Of a stretch of DNA of 16,196 bases, positions 1-8,665 are shown in pieces (position 1 is the stretch's first letter; each line of letters starts with the position of its first letter). Source of the stretch: Magnetovibrio sp. (GTDB lineage: Bacteria > Pseudomonadota > Alphaproteobacteria > Rhodospirillales > Magnetovibrionaceae); assembly GCA_016763895.1 (NCBI GenBank), contig JAESSV010000096.1, positions 1 through 16,196 on the forward strand. The letters run 5' to 3'. A program made the translations under genes and the position numbers. The notes under the pieces are model-generated. The model was given only the letters and a program-made list of their open reading frames with translations. It was not told the origin of the DNA and searched no databases.

Positions 1-1133
1 GTGGTGCCGTTGATCTGTCCCGCCAAATACAAATTTTTAAGACGCCGGGTTTCTAAGGTATGGCGCAATTCACGGGGATCGACAAAATCATACTCGATGG
101 CATAACCCGCCTGTAACATCTCACACTGTTCCAGACCGGGGATTGTTTTCAACATCGCGAGTTGAATGTCTTTGGGCAAAGACGTGGAAATTCCGTTGGG
201 GTACACCGTGTTGTCATCATATCCTTCTGGTTCAAGGAAAATTTGATGGGCTTTACGATCCGCAAATCGAACCACCTTGTCTTCGATGGACGGGCAATAC
301 CGCGGGCCTGTTCCTTCGATCTGTCCGGAATATAAGGGCGCACGGTCAAGGTTGTCGAGGATCAACTGGTGCGTCTGTTCTGTGGTGTGTGTGATCCCAC
401 AATTAATTTGGCGCTGGGTAATTTCTGAATTAAGGAAAGAAAACGGTTCGGGCGTTTCATCGCCGGGTTGGCTCACAAGGCTGTCCCAATCAATGGTATC
501 GCCGTTTAACCTTGGCGGTGTTCCGGTTTTTAAACGACCCAGCTTGAAATTTAAACGGTTTAGGGCTTTCGCCAGCCCCACCGAGCGTGGATCACCCAAC
601 CGCCCCGCCGGAAACGTTTCCGTGCCGATGTGAATAAGGCCCCGCAAAAAAGTGCCCGTTGTTAAAATCACCGCGCCCGCGCTAATTTCTCGACCATCTT
701 GTAAGACTATACCGGACACGCGTCCTGAATCTTCCAAGGTTATGTCGACAACAGCTGCCTCCAACACCGTGAGGTTTTGTTGATCTAGGACCAAATCCAG
801 CACGGCTTTTTTATAGAGTTTGCGGTCGGCCTGTGCCCGCGGACCACGGACTGCCGGACCTTTGGATCGGTTGAGCATGCGAAATTGAATGCCGCCCGCA
901 TCCGCCGCACGCCCCATGATGCCATCTAATGCATCGACCTCGCGCACCAATTGGCCCTTGGCCAATCCACCGATGGCGGGATTGCATGACATTTCACCGA
1001 TGGTGTCGATGCGGTGGGTGACCAAAACCGTGCGCGCACCCATACGGGCGGCAGCGGCGGCGGCTTCTGTTCCCGCATGACCGCCACCAACAACGATGAC
1101 GTCATATTTTAACTGGCTCTTTTGAGTGTTCAT
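1..1133 (-). CDS. mnmG: tRNA uridine-5-carboxymethylaminomethyl modification enzyme MnmG (GidA), 3' end outside window
   Basis: FAD-dependent partner of MnmE in making the (c)mnm5U34 modification of the tRNA wobble uridine. About 377 codons from the N-terminus are present, out of roughly 620 usual for the family; the C-terminal tRNA/MnmE-binding part lies left of the window. Visible motifs are the dinucleotide-binding GGGHAG (residues 16-21), [10 protein letters not shown] with its conserved Cys, the block [10 protein letters not shown] with the second conserved Cys, [27 protein letters not shown], and AGQINGTT where the window cuts. The ATG at 1131-1133 is the only sensible start, being ten residues before the FAD motif, but no clear Shine-Dalgarno precedes it. 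mnmE lies 117 bp upstream on the same strand, and the parS site sits in that gap, in the mnmG leader. Confidence 0.96.
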   Translation of the reverse strand, partial: MNTQKSQLKYDVIVVGGGHAGTEAAAAAARMGARTVLVTHRIDTIGEMSCNPAIGGLAKGQLVREVDALDGIMGRAADAGGIQFRMLNRSKGPAVRGPRAQADRKLYKKAVLDLVLDQQNLTVLEAAVVDITLEDSGRVSGIVLQDGREISAGAVILTTGTFLRGLIHIGTETFPAGRLGDPRSVGLAKALNRLNFKLGRLKTGTPPRLNGDTIDWDSLVSQPGDETPEPFSFLNSEITQRQINCGITHTTEQTHQLILDNLDRAPLYSGQIEGTGPRYCPSIEDKVVRFADRKAHQIFLEPEGYDDNTVYPNGISTSLPKDIQLAMLKTIPGLEQCEMLQAGYAIEYDFVDPRELRHTLETRRLKNLYLAGQINGT

Positions 1134-1194
1134 GTGCGGAATTTAGGGATGCGCTGGAGTGAAGTCAAACGGGCATTGCCGAAACACGACACAA

Positions 1195-1210
1195 TGTTTC
1201 ACGTGAAACA
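1195..1210. promoter_or_regulatory. parS: parS centromere site (ParB-binding)
   Basis: The 16 bases TGTTTCACGTGAAACA form a perfect palindrome and match the widely conserved bacterial chromosomal parS consensus. The palindrome extends to 20 bp (1193-1212) by flanking AA/TT. The site lies in the mnmE-mnmG gap, about 8.7 kb from the candidate oriC, a typical position for chromosomal parS. In alphaproteobacteria parA and parB usually lie just beyond mnmG and rsmG, outside this window on the left. A site this exact is very unlikely by chance in an intergenic gap of this size. Confidence 0.93.
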
Positions 1211-1250
1211 TTTCACAAACGAGACGGTCCTTGGTCTCCTTCGCGTTTGG

Positions 1251-2600
1251 TCACTTGCCAATACAAAAATCTCGGAAGATAACATCCAGCAAATCTTCGA
1301 CATCGACCCGCCCCGTGATGCGTCCCAGTTCTCTAGCCGCCAATCTAAGGTCTTCTGCTTCAAGCTCTGAGCCCGTGTGCTGAGCGTTTTCCCGGTTCAA
1401 GAATCTTTGCAGAGCCTGATCGGTTCGCATCAAGGCTTGTCGATGGCGCGCCCGGGTTGGGGCTGGGCCTTCTGATTTATGTCGGCACAACGTCTCTACA
1501 TGAACCGCCAGTTGCTTTAACAAGTCTTCAATCCCTGCCCCACTTCTCACAGACATTTGCAAAACCGGCAGGCCTTGCAGGGTTTCGGGAACCTCTGCTT
1601 TCGCCACATCGACCTTGTTAACGGCAACGATGGTGCGTTCGTCCAACAAGGATTGAGTTTGTTGATCGAATATTTCATCTGCCGTGCCATCGAATACGAC
1701 CAGCTTTAAATCAGCCCCATCGGCCCAAGCTTTGGCCCGGCGCACGCCTTCTTGTTCGATGCTATCTTTGCTGTCTCTGAGCCCTGCCGTATCGGCGACC
1801 AACAATGGATATCCGCCCAGGTTGAGGTGGATCTCGACCACGTCGCGCGTGGTGCCCGCAATATCCGACACGATGGCGGCATCACGTTGGGCCAACACAT
1901 TCATCAAAGACGACTTGCCCGCATTGGGCGGGCCCACGATCGCCAAACGAATCCCATCGCGTAAACGTTCACCTTGGCGCCCGTCTTTCAGGTGTGCTTG
2001 CACGTCGTGTTGAAGGTGTTGCACGCCCCGCACGACCTGTTGATGCAAGTCTTCGGGCAATTCTTCATCCGAAAAATCAAGCTCTGCCTCGAAGTGGGCC
2101 AAAAACCTCACCAATTGTTGGCGCCAATCGTCATAGATTTTGCCCAAAGCGCCTTCGGATTGTCGCAAGGCCTGTTGTCGTTGAGCTTGGGTTTCGGCCT
2201 CGATCAGATCCGCCAGGCCTTCGACTTGTGTTAAGTCGAGCTTGCCGTTTGCAAATGCCCGGCGCGTGAATTCACCCGGTTCAGCCAGACGCAAACCTGG
2301 AACACAAGACAAGGCTTGCAGCACCCCATCGATCACGGCTGGTCCGCCGTGAATGTGTAATTCGGCGACGTCTTCGCCGGTAAAGCTGGCGGGGGCCACA
2401 AACCACAACACCAAAGCGTCGTCCAACGGGTCAGAGTTTTGGGGGTCAAACAAACGACACAGCTTGGCCACCCGGGCTTTGGGGACGGGTTTCTTGGTCA
2501 GGGTGGATAAGGCTTGTTTCGCGTGCGTCCCGGAAATGCGCACCACGGCGACACCCGCACGTCCCTGCCCGCTCGCCAATGCATAGATGGTATCGGTCAT
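1251..2600 (-). CDS. mnmE: tRNA uridine-5-carboxymethylaminomethyl(34) synthesis GTPase MnmE (TrmE)
   Basis: Dimeric GTPase that works with MnmG on tRNA wobble uridine. Length is 449 aa, normal for the family. The N-terminal folate-binding domain starts TIYALASGQGRAGVAVVRISG. The inserted G domain carries GPPNAGKS (223-230), GTTRD (249-253), DTAG (270-273) and NKVD (328-331). The protein ends in the diagnostic C-terminal CIGK motif with its functional Cys. The reading frame is open 16 codons further up to an ATG at 2648, but the family starts where I place it, and that longer form would overlap the ferredoxin gene. The chosen ATG (2598-2600) follows an AAGAG-like ribosome site and lies 13 bp after the ferredoxin stop, so the two are probably co-transcribed. 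Confidence 0.97.
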   Translation of the reverse strand: MTDTIYALASGQGRAGVAVVRISGTHAKQALSTLTKKPVPKARVAKLCRLFDPQNSDPLDDALVLWFVAPASFTGEDVAELHIHGGPAVIDGVLQALSCVPGLRLAEPGEFTRRAFANGKLDLTQVEGLADLIEAETQAQRQQALRQSEGALGKIYDDWRQQLVRFLAHFEAELDFSDEELPEDLHQQVVRGVQHLQHDVQAHLKDGRQGERLRDGIRLAIVGPPNAGKSSLMNVLAQRDAAIVSDIAGTTRDVVEIHLNLGGYPLLVADTAGLRDSKDSIEQEGVRRAKAWADGADLKLVVFDGTADEIFDQQTQSLLDERTIVAVNKVDVAKAEVPETLQGLPVLQMSVRSGAGIEDLLKQLAVHVETLCRHKSEGPAPTRARHRQALMRTDQALQRFLNRENAQHTGSELEAEDLRLAARELGRITGRVDVEDLLDVIFRDFCIGK

Positions 2601-2613
2601 GATAAGGCTCTTG

Positions 2614-2955
2614 TCACTTGGGGGGTTCCAACAAAAGACGCTCGACACGTTTTCCTTTTAGGATGTGCTGTTGCAAAACCTCTTCCATGTCTTCGATGGT
2701 TTTAACGCCATACCAGACCCCTTCTGGATAAATGACGATCACCGGCCCCAACTCGCACCGGTCTAAACAACCCGATGTGTTGACGCGCACCTTGCCAAGT
2801 CCCAGCTCTTTGGCCCGGACCTTCAGATAATTGCGCAGCTTAGCACTGCCCTTATCGCCACAAGATCCGCGCAAATGTCCTTCGGGGCGCTGGTTGATAC
2901 AGCAGAAGACATGTAATTCAAAATATAGTTTTTCGTTCGCCACAGCAGTACCCAT
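2614..2955 (-). CDS. (2Fe-2S) ferredoxin, thioredoxin-like fold (COG3411 type)
   Basis: Small (113 aa) soluble electron-transfer protein of the thioredoxin-like [2Fe-2S] ferredoxin group. The N-terminal strand runs into [13 protein letters not shown], followed by RGSCGDKG and then the [13 protein letters not shown] block. Cys18 (or 19), Cys32, Cys63 and Cys67 are in the positions expected to hold the cluster. The [13 protein letters not shown] segment and the C-terminal helix are also typical. Its redox partner cannot be read from sequence. It precedes mnmE by 13 bp on the same strand and is divergent from the DUF255 gene across 108 bp. The ATG at 2953-2955 has no good Shine-Dalgarno, but no better start is present before the first cluster Cys. 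Confidence 0.88.
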   Translation of the reverse strand: MGTAVANEKLYFELHVFCCINQRPEGHLRGSCGDKGSAKLRNYLKVRAKELGLGKVRVNTSGCLDRCELGPVIVIYPEGVWYGVKTIEDMEEVLQQHILKGKRVERLLLEPPK

Positions 2956-3063
2956 AGAAAAATAAGCGTTGTTAAAATAATAAGACCCCCCAAAATAGAC
3001 AACAAACAGGCTTTAATGCAATGTCCCTTTAACGCAATACTCAAAAAGATTGACTTAAAAATC

Positions 3064-5079
3064 ATGTCCCAAAATCATCTGAAATCTGAAACCAGCCCCT
3101 ATCTGTTGCAACACAAAGACAATCCCGTCGCGTGGTGGCCATGGTCGGCCGAAGCCTTGGACATGGCTCGATCTGAAAACAAACCGATATTGTTGTCGAT
3201 TGGCTATTCCGCATGCCATTGGTGCCATGTGATGGCGCACGAGAGTTTTGAAAACCAAGGTGTCGCCGACGTCATGAATGAACATTTCATCAACATTAAG
3301 GTCGACCGAGAAGAACGTCCCGACTTGGACACCTTGTATCAGGCTGCGTTAAGGACCTTGAAGCAACAGGGCGGATGGCCTTTGACCATGGTGCTCACCC
3401 CAGAAGGAAAGCCTTTTTGGGGGGGGACGTATTTCCCCCGCGAGCCTCGCTATGGCTTTCCGGGTTTTGTTGATGTCTTGAAAAACATCTCGGCGGCGTG
3501 GACGAACGATCAAGACAGTATTCAAAGCAATGTCTTGTCCATTGAAAGAGCCTTAGACTTTCAAGATTCTTCAAAAAGTATGACAACACTGAATTACGCC
3601 ACGCTGGATCAAGTGGGCGATATCTTGTTGTCCAATTGCGATACCACACTTGGTGGATTCATGGGTGCGCCTAAATTTCCCCAAGCCCCTATTTTGCGCT
3701 TTTTATGGCGAACAGGTCTGCGCCTCAAACAAGACCGGTTTTTAAAGCAAACGCAATTGACCCTTCATAAAATGTGCGACGGCGGTCTGTATGATCACGT
3801 CGGCGGAGGATTTGCCCGTTATTCAACAGATGACCGTTGGCTGGTTCCTCATTTTGAAAAGATGCTCTATGACAACGCCTTGCTGATCACGCAAATGTGC
3901 TTGAACTGGACCCAAAACGCAGATTTGCTTTTAAAAACAAGGGTTTACGAAACTATCGAGTGGGTCATGCGGGATATGCGCGTCGAAACATCCCGCTCAG
4001 ACTATGGATTTGCCACCGCCCTTGATGCCGACAGCGAGGGCGAAGAAGGTCTTTATTACGTGTGGAGCGCGTCCGAGGTTGAAGACATCTTAGGCGAAAA
4101 TGCCCCTCTGTTCAAATCTGCATACGATGTCAACGCGGCCGGAAATTGGGCCGAGGCCCCAAGCCGCGATGGGGCGAACACGTGTATCTTAAATCGATCA
4201 AGCCGTGATCCTTTATCAGATGCGGACGAGGCGATATTAAAAGCCTCGCGGCACAAATTATTGGCCCACCGATCCAAACGCGTTGCCCCCGGTCGGGATC
4301 ACAAGGTGTTAGCAGACTTAAACGGCATGATGATCCAGGCCTTGGTCAAAGCCGCCATCGTATTTGGGGAACCAAAGTGGCTTGAGGCCGCTCAAACATC
4401 CTTTGCCTTCGTTTTGAAGGGCCTGGTGGTCGAAGGTCGCCTTTATCGGTCATGGGCCAAGGGTCAGGCCAAGCACCTTGCTGTGTTGGACGATTTGGCG
4501 CAAATGGGCGCCGCCGCAATCGCTTTATACGAAAGCACCGGCAACACAACATACCTTGATCAAGCCATCTTGTGGGTCGAAGAAGTCGAGCTTCACTTTG
4601 CGAGTCTCGACAGCGCTGGGTATTATTTGAACGCCGATGACGTCACCGACATCTTTAAACGATCAATATTATTCGAAGACAACGCCACACCTTCGGGCAA
4701 CGGTGTTTTTGCCGAAGTATTGGCCCGGCTATATCTGATCACCAACCAAGACATTTACCGGGAACGGGTCGAAAAAATGATCGATGCGGCGACCTCGAGC
4801 AATCCCGCCGACGTTGCGCATATGCCGACTTTGTTATTGGCATTTGATCTTTTGGCTGGCCGCCAACAGGTGGTTTTGGTGGGCGCGCCTTATGATGCGT
4901 TGTTGAAAGCCTGTTACACGGCCCCTCATGCAAACCACGTCATCGTTCATGGCGGCGCTGATGATCTTGAAAAAGCACCGCTTGAGGGCCAAGCCACGGC
5001 CTATGTTTGCGCCCACGGGACTTGCCAACGGCCTGTGACGTCATCTGAAGACTTGCTTCAAGCCCTTGAAACGTTTTAA
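3064..5079 (+). CDS. thioredoxin domain-containing protein, DUF255 / YyaL (SSP411-like) family
   Basis: A 671-aa protein with an N-terminal thioredoxin-like domain fused to an (alpha/alpha)6-barrel-like region, full length for the family. Seen directly: the opening [20 protein letters not shown], the redox-type motif SACHWCHVM (Cys51-His-Trp-Cys54), [33 protein letters not shown], and later [20 protein letters not shown] followed by [12 protein letters not shown]. The biochemical role of this family is poorly defined, and a glycan- or nucleotide-sugar-related or redox role has only been suggested, so no function is assigned. The ATG at 3064 is chosen because the conserved N-terminus begins there; an in-frame ATG at 3016 would add 16 unconserved residues. 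It forms a plus-strand pair with the methyltransferase gene 9 bp downstream. Confidence 0.93.
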   Translation: MSQNHLKSETSPYLLQHKDNPVAWWPWSAEALDMARSENKPILLSIGYSACHWCHVMAHESFENQGVADVMNEHFINIKVDREERPDLDTLYQAALRTLKQQGGWPLTMVLTPEGKPFWGGTYFPREPRYGFPGFVDVLKNISAAWTNDQDSIQSNVLSIERALDFQDSSKSMTTLNYATLDQVGDILLSNCDTTLGGFMGAPKFPQAPILRFLWRTGLRLKQDRFLKQTQLTLHKMCDGGLYDHVGGGFARYSTDDRWLVPHFEKMLYDNALLITQMCLNWTQNADLLLKTRVYETIEWVMRDMRVETSRSDYGFATALDADSEGEEGLYYVWSASEVEDILGENAPLFKSAYDVNAAGNWAEAPSRDGANTCILNRSSRDPLSDADEAILKASRHKLLAHRSKRVAPGRDHKVLADLNGMMIQALVKAAIVFGEPKWLEAAQTSFAFVLKGLVVEGRLYRSWAKGQAKHLAVLDDLAQMGAAAIALYESTGNTTYLDQAILWVEEVELHFASLDSAGYYLNADDVTDIFKRSILFEDNATPSGNGVFAEVLARLYLITNQDIYRERVEKMIDAATSSNPADVAHMPTLLLAFDLLAGRQQVVLVGAPYDALLKACYTAPHANHVIVHGGADDLEKAPLEGQATAYVCAHGTCQRPVTSSEDLLQALETF

Positions 5080-5088
5080 AATTTACTC

Positions 5089-5550
5089 ATGGATACACTT
5101 TGCCTGAAAACACCCCTTGGGGCTTTGACCTTGTTTGCCACCAAAGACGCCATCACGGCGTTGTGTTGGGGCGAAGGTGCCAATGCTCCTAAACAGACCC
5201 AAAACCAACTGCTCAAGCGCGCGGCTGAATTGCTCGACAGCTATTTTAAAACCGGTGAGGATAATTTTTCCAGCCTGACTTTCGATCCCCACGGCACGGA
5301 TTTTCAAAAACGTGTGTGGGCCGAAATGGCCAAAATAGAGCACGGCAAAACCAAAAGTTATGGGGACATCGCCAAACTTGTCAATTCAGGCCCCAGAGCC
5401 GTCGGCGGAGCCTGTGGCGCAAACCCCATTCCCATCCTGATCCCCTGTCACCGCATTATCACCGCCACCGGAAAGATCGGTCATTATTCGGGGGGAAATG
5501 GGGCCGAAACGAAAAGGATTTTGCTGCGGCTCGAAGGCACCATTCAATAA
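5089..5550 (+). CDS. ogt: methylated-DNA--[protein]-cysteine S-methyltransferase
   Basis: Suicidal repair protein that transfers the methyl group from O6-methylguanine (and O4-methylthymine) in DNA to its own Cys. It is 153 aa, the normal size for the single-domain form without an Ada regulatory domain. The C-terminal half has the helix-turn-helix SYGDIAKLVNSGPRAVG with the Arg finger in PRAV, the active-site motif IPCHRII with Cys120 as nucleophile, and GHYSGG. The start is 9 bp after the DUF255 stop, so expression is probably coupled; no strong ribosome site is visible. It converges on rho and is closed by the shared terminator at 5571-5603. Whether it should be called ogt or ada-type cannot be settled by sequence. 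Confidence 0.95.
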   Translation: MDTLCLKTPLGALTLFATKDAITALCWGEGANAPKQTQNQLLKRAAELLDSYFKTGEDNFSSLTFDPHGTDFQKRVWAEMAKIEHGKTKSYGDIAKLVNSGPRAVGGACGANPIPILIPCHRIITATGKIGHYSGGNGAETKRILLRLEGTIQ

Positions 5551-5570
5551 ATTCAGGACGTTTCGCCATA

Positions 5571-5603
5571 AAAAAACCCCGGCCATAAGTGGACCGGGGT
5601 TTT
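5571..5603. terminator. bidirectional rho-independent terminator between ogt and rho
   Basis: A 10-bp perfect stem (AAAACCCCGG at 5573-5582 with CCGGGGTTTT at 5594-5603) continues as CCA/TGG past a single bulged A (5593), with a four-base loop TAAG. On the minus strand the stem is followed by six T, so it serves rho well; on the plus strand it ends in four T and closes the DUF255-ogt unit. It sits exactly between two converging genes. Confidence 0.9.
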
Positions 5604-5625
5604 AAACAAAGACTTCGCACGCCCA

Positions 5626-6882
5626 TCAGGTGTTCATGGTGTCGAAGAAATCTGAATTGTTTTTGGTTTGACGCAATTTTTCGGTCAAGAATTCCATCGC
5701 ATCCGTAACGCCCATGGGCATAAGGATACGCCGCAGAACCCACATTTTGGCCAATTGACCCTTGTCACACAACAATTCTTCCTTGCGGGTGCCAGATTTG
5801 GTCACGTCAATCGCCGGGAAGATACGTTTGTCTGAAACTTTGCGATCCAGAATGATTTCAGAGTTGCCGGTGCCTTTGAATTCTTCAAAAATCACTTCAT
5901 CCATACGCGAACCCGTGTCGATCAAGGCGGTGGCAATAATGGTCATAGAGCCCCCTTCTTCGACATTACGGGCCGCACCAAAGAAACGTTTCGGGCGTTG
6001 CAGGGCGTTGGCATCAACACCGCCTGTCAGAACCTTGCCTGAGCTCGGCACGACGGTGTTATAAGCCCGCGCCAAGCGGGTGATGGAATCCAACAAGATG
6101 ATGACGTCGCGTTTGTGTTCGACCAGCCGTTTGGCTTTTTGGATGACCATTTCGGCAACCTGTACGTGGCGGGTGGCGGGTTCATCAAAGGTCGAACTGA
6201 TCACTTCGCCCTTCACGGAACGCGACATGTCGGTGACTTCTTCGGGACGTTCATCGATGAGCAAAACAATTAAATAGGCTTCTGGATGATTGGCCGCCAG
6301 GGAATGCGCAATATTTTGCAACATAACCGTTTTACCGGTCCTCGGTGGCGCCACCACAAGGGCACGTTGGCCTTTGCCGATGGGCGTGATCAAATCCATG
6401 ATGCGGCCGGTTTTATCTTTGTGTTCCGGATCATCGATTTCCATGACCAAGCGTTCATCGGGATAAAGGGGCGTAAGGTTGTCAAAGTTTGTGCGATGAC
6501 GAACAGCGCTCGGATCTTCGAAATTGATCAGGTTCAATTTCATCAAGGCGAAATAACGTTCCCCTTCTTTGGGCGCCCGAATTTCGCCCTCGACCGTGTC
6601 TCCGGTGCGCAAACCAAAGCGCCGCACTTGATTGGGAGATACATAAATATCATCCGGACCGGCAAGATAGTTGGCTTGTGGGGATCGTAAAAAACCAAAA
6701 CCGTCTTGCAAGACCTCTAAAACGCCTTCCCCAAAAATACCCGTGCCCTGTTCGGCAGAGCGTTTCAAAATGGCAAACATCATGTCTTGTTTACGCAGGG
6801 AACTGGCGTTTTCGATTTCTAATTTTTCTGCAATCAACAAAAGATCGGCAGGAGCTTTAAGCTTTAGTTCTTTGAGATTCAT
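5626..6882 (-). CDS. rho: transcription termination factor Rho
   Basis: Hexameric RNA-dependent ATPase/helicase that ends transcription. It has 418 aa from the chosen start, as in other alphaproteobacteria. The N-terminal domain begins [15 protein letters not shown]. The cold-shock-like RNA-binding fold contains DGFGFLRSP (60-68), with GPDDIYVSP and RRFGLRTGD after it. The ATPase core has Walker A APPRTGKT (178-185), [12 protein letters not shown], Walker B ILLDS (262-266), the Q-loop region [11 protein letters not shown] and the R-loop region [19 protein letters not shown]. Another in-frame ATG lies 4 codons upstream (6892-6894), directly after a stop codon; neither has a clear Shine-Dalgarno, and the family N-terminus favours the downstream ATG. 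hemJ ends 248 bp upstream, so rho probably has its own promoter and a long leader. Confidence 0.97.
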   Translation of the reverse strand: MNLKELKLKAPADLLLIAEKLEIENASSLRKQDMMFAILKRSAEQGTGIFGEGVLEVLQDGFGFLRSPQANYLAGPDDIYVSPNQVRRFGLRTGDTVEGEIRAPKEGERYFALMKLNLINFEDPSAVRHRTNFDNLTPLYPDERLVMEIDDPEHKDKTGRIMDLITPIGKGQRALVVAPPRTGKTVMLQNIAHSLAANHPEAYLIVLLIDERPEEVTDMSRSVKGEVISSTFDEPATRHVQVAEMVIQKAKRLVEHKRDVIILLDSITRLARAYNTVVPSSGKVLTGGVDANALQRPKRFFGAARNVEEGGSMTIIATALIDTGSRMDEVIFEEFKGTGNSEIILDRKVSDKRIFPAIDVTKSGTRKEELLCDKGQLAKMWVLRRILMPMGVTDAMEFLTEKLRQTKNNSDFFDTMNT

Positions 6883-6894
6883 GGATGAATCCAT

Positions 6895-7103
6895 TCATTA
6901 CTGTGAAAATGTCATTGGGATGGCGATGAGTTTGGCAGGACTTAATCGGGGGCTTAGGTGATGGCATGATCCGGAGGGATGATCCCATATGGTCAAAAGC
7001 GCAAAACCCGAAGGGAAGGATCTAGATACGCCGCTCCGAGGAACGAAGCGGCGAAATATTGAATGTAACAATACCCATAGCGCACTTAAGGGGATTGTGT
7101 CTA
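6895..7103 (-). promoter_or_regulatory. candidate rho promoter and C-rich leader (rut-like)
   Basis: On the minus strand TAGACA (7098-7103) and CTATGG (7075-7080) are separated by exactly 17 bp and resemble the alphaproteobacterial -35/-10 pattern TTGAC/CTATAT. Transcription from there would give a leader of roughly 185 nt before rho. The part at 6901-6980 reads strongly C-rich and G-poor on the coding strand (31 C against 10 G in 80 nt). That is the composition favoured by Rho for loading, and fits known autoregulation of rho in other bacteria. A small 6-bp hairpin (7030-7035 with 7047-7052) lies between. The promoter call is weak; the composition bias is a direct count. Confidence 0.35.
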
Positions 7104-7130
7104 GACCCTTTTTACGCGTTATTATTATTT

Positions 7131-7568
7131 TTAAAAAGGTTTAACGATCACAAAAATGACAATACCGATCATCAATACGGTTGGGACCTCGTTCATGATG
7201 CGAAAAAATCTTTCCGGACGCTTGTTGCGATCGAATTCGAAATCCTTGCGCCACTTTGACATCATCATGTGAAAAATGGTCAACAAAACCACGAACAAAA
7301 GTTTGGCATGGACCCAGTGTTCGGTGATCAGATTTTGGCTGACAATCATCCAGATGCCCAATCCCCAACTGATGATCATCGCCGGATTCATGATCGCCCT
7401 CAACAAGCGTCGTTCCATAATTTTAAAAGTATCGGATTGGTTTGACCCCACTTGAGCCTGACAATGATAGACAAATAAACGGGGCAAATACAATAATCCC
7501 GCCATCCACGCAATGATCGCAATGACGTGTAAAGCCTTAACCCATAGATACATTTCTCCGTCTAACAT
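7131..7568 (-). CDS. hemJ: protoporphyrinogen oxidase HemJ (UPF0093 membrane protein)
   Basis: Inner-membrane enzyme that oxidises protoporphyrinogen IX to protoporphyrin IX, the step just before ferrochelatase. It has 145 aa with about four membrane helices (near residues 7-29, 56-78, 85-103 and 127-144). The family signature at the N-terminus is WVKALHVIAIIAWMAGLLYLPR, reported here only as a motif around His14; Lys89 in HWVHAKL and the RFFRIMNEVP segment also match. His14 and Lys89 correspond to the residues regarded as essential in HemJ. The reading frame is open up to 7700, but that form would overlap the hemH end. The ATG at 7566-7568 has a good GGAG seven bases upstream. hemH ends 29 bp before it, so the gene is third in hemE-hemH-hemJ. 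Confidence 0.94.
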   Translation of the reverse strand: MLDGEMYLWVKALHVIAIIAWMAGLLYLPRLFVYHCQAQVGSNQSDTFKIMERRLLRAIMNPAMIISWGLGIWMIVSQNLITEHWVHAKLLFVVLLTIFHMMMSKWRKDFEFDRNKRPERFFRIMNEVPTVLMIGIVIFVIVKPF

Positions 7569-7597
7569 CTTCGTACTCCATATTTTAAAAAATGATT

Positions 7598-8662
7598 TTA
7601 ACCGTTCAAGCTGAGAGGGCAAGCTTGATCTTGGTCGTTGCACAATCGTTTGCTTTGGCCTTGTGCCGACAGCGCGTTTTTTGTGTTTAAAGTGTTGCAT
7701 ACCATATCTGAGAGGCCCGCGATAAAATCCGTATGGGTGCCCACCGCCGGCACTCTCTCATAAACGGTAATACCGTGGTCCATGGCCAATTCTTTGTATT
7801 CGATATCCAATTCGACCAAGGTTTCTGAATGTTCTGAAACAAAGGCCAAAGGCAATACGACCAAGGCTTTTTTATCTTGGCCCGCACGGATAATTTCATC
7901 TTCTGTGGATGGTCCGATCCATTCCAGCCGCCCCACCCGACTTTGATAACAAATGGTCCAGTCTTGGATGGGAATGTTTTGAGCTTTACAAGCCTCAACA
8001 ATCGCCACCGCCCCTTGTTTGATTTGATTTGGATACGGGTCTGATTTTTGCTCAACAATTTTTTTCGGCAAACCATGGGCCGAAAATAACACCCGCACCG
8101 CTTGGCCTGAAGCTTGGGCCGTTTCAATAGAGGTTTTCAACAATTTAACCTGGGCTTGAATAAAACCCGGTTGAGTTGGGTAACAACAAATGCGTTTGGT
8201 GGGCACATCGAGCTTAATTTTAGAACTGTGCTCATCCCAATCCAAAAAAGAACTTTGGGTGGTGGTGGTTGAAAATTGAGGATAAAGCGGCAACAAGACA
8301 ATTTCATCTGCACCAAATTTTTGAACCTCTTGAACGGTTTGGGCGGAAAAAGGATGCCAATACCGCATAGAAATAAAAACCTGCACTTGAGTATCTTGAA
8401 GATCTCTGTTCAATTTGTCTTGCAAAGCCTGCGCTTGGTCTTCGGTCAATTTTAAAATTGGCGAAGAGCCACCAATGTGGTTGTAGATCTCTTGGGCCAA
8501 GGGCGCGCGTTTTGCGGAAATGATTTTTGCCAACACCCAGCGAAAGGGTTGCGGATAAGTGATGATGGCTTTGTCGGAAAACAAATTAAACAAAAACGGC
8601 TCGACAGCCGTCTGGCTATCCGGTCCTCCTAAGTTAAACAAAACAACTGCAACCCGTTTCAT
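7598..8662 (-). CDS. hemH: ferrochelatase HemH
   Basis: Inserts ferrous iron into protoporphyrin IX, the last step of protoheme synthesis. It is 354 aa. Matching segments are VAVVLFNLGGPDS at the start, YNHIGGSSPI, ISMRYWHPF, LPLYPQFSTTTT, the catalytic VLFSAHGLP with His196, CYQSRVGRLEWIGPSTED, and PLAFVSEHSETLVELD with Glu277. The ATG is 3 bp after the hemE stop, with AAGG at good spacing inside the hemE end, so translation is probably coupled. There is a C-terminal tail with Cys322, Cys341 and Cys348 plus internal Cys159/Cys160, which recalls the [2Fe-2S] cluster seen in some bacterial ferrochelatases (see findings). Confidence 0.97.
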   Translation of the reverse strand: MKRVAVVLFNLGGPDSQTAVEPFLFNLFSDKAIITYPQPFRWVLAKIISAKRAPLAQEIYNHIGGSSPILKLTEDQAQALQDKLNRDLQDTQVQVFISMRYWHPFSAQTVQEVQKFGADEIVLLPLYPQFSTTTTQSSFLDWDEHSSKIKLDVPTKRICCYPTQPGFIQAQVKLLKTSIETAQASGQAVRVLFSAHGLPKKIVEQKSDPYPNQIKQGAVAIVEACKAQNIPIQDWTICYQSRVGRLEWIGPSTEDEIIRAGQDKKALVVLPLAFVSEHSETLVELDIEYKELAMDHGITVYERVPAVGTHTDFIAGLSDMVCNTLNTKNALSAQGQSKRLCNDQDQACPLSLNG

Positions 8663-8665
8663 GAC

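Noticed and set aside
1684..2269. Several plus-strand open frames inside mnmE
   Set aside because: They are antisense shadows of the mnmE coding frame with no recognisable protein features.
6961..7000. TTGACC (complement of 6992-6997 region) as the -35 of a rho promoter
   Set aside because: No -10-like hexamer at 16-18 bp; the pair at 7075-7103 fits better.
7030..7052. Hairpin GCCGCT/AGCGGC upstream of rho as a terminator of the heme operon
   Set aside because: The stem is only 6 bp with an 11-base loop and has no T run on either strand.
7107..7139. Inverted repeat CCTTTTT/AAAAAGG at the hemJ end as a terminator
   Set aside because: The stem is almost all A/T with a 19-base loop and overlaps the hemJ stop; too weak to call a terminator.
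7131..7700. Long form of HemJ (189 aa)
   Set aside because: The first 44 residues overlap the hemH 3' end in another frame and are basic and unconserved; the ATG at 7568 has a good ribosome site and matches the family start.
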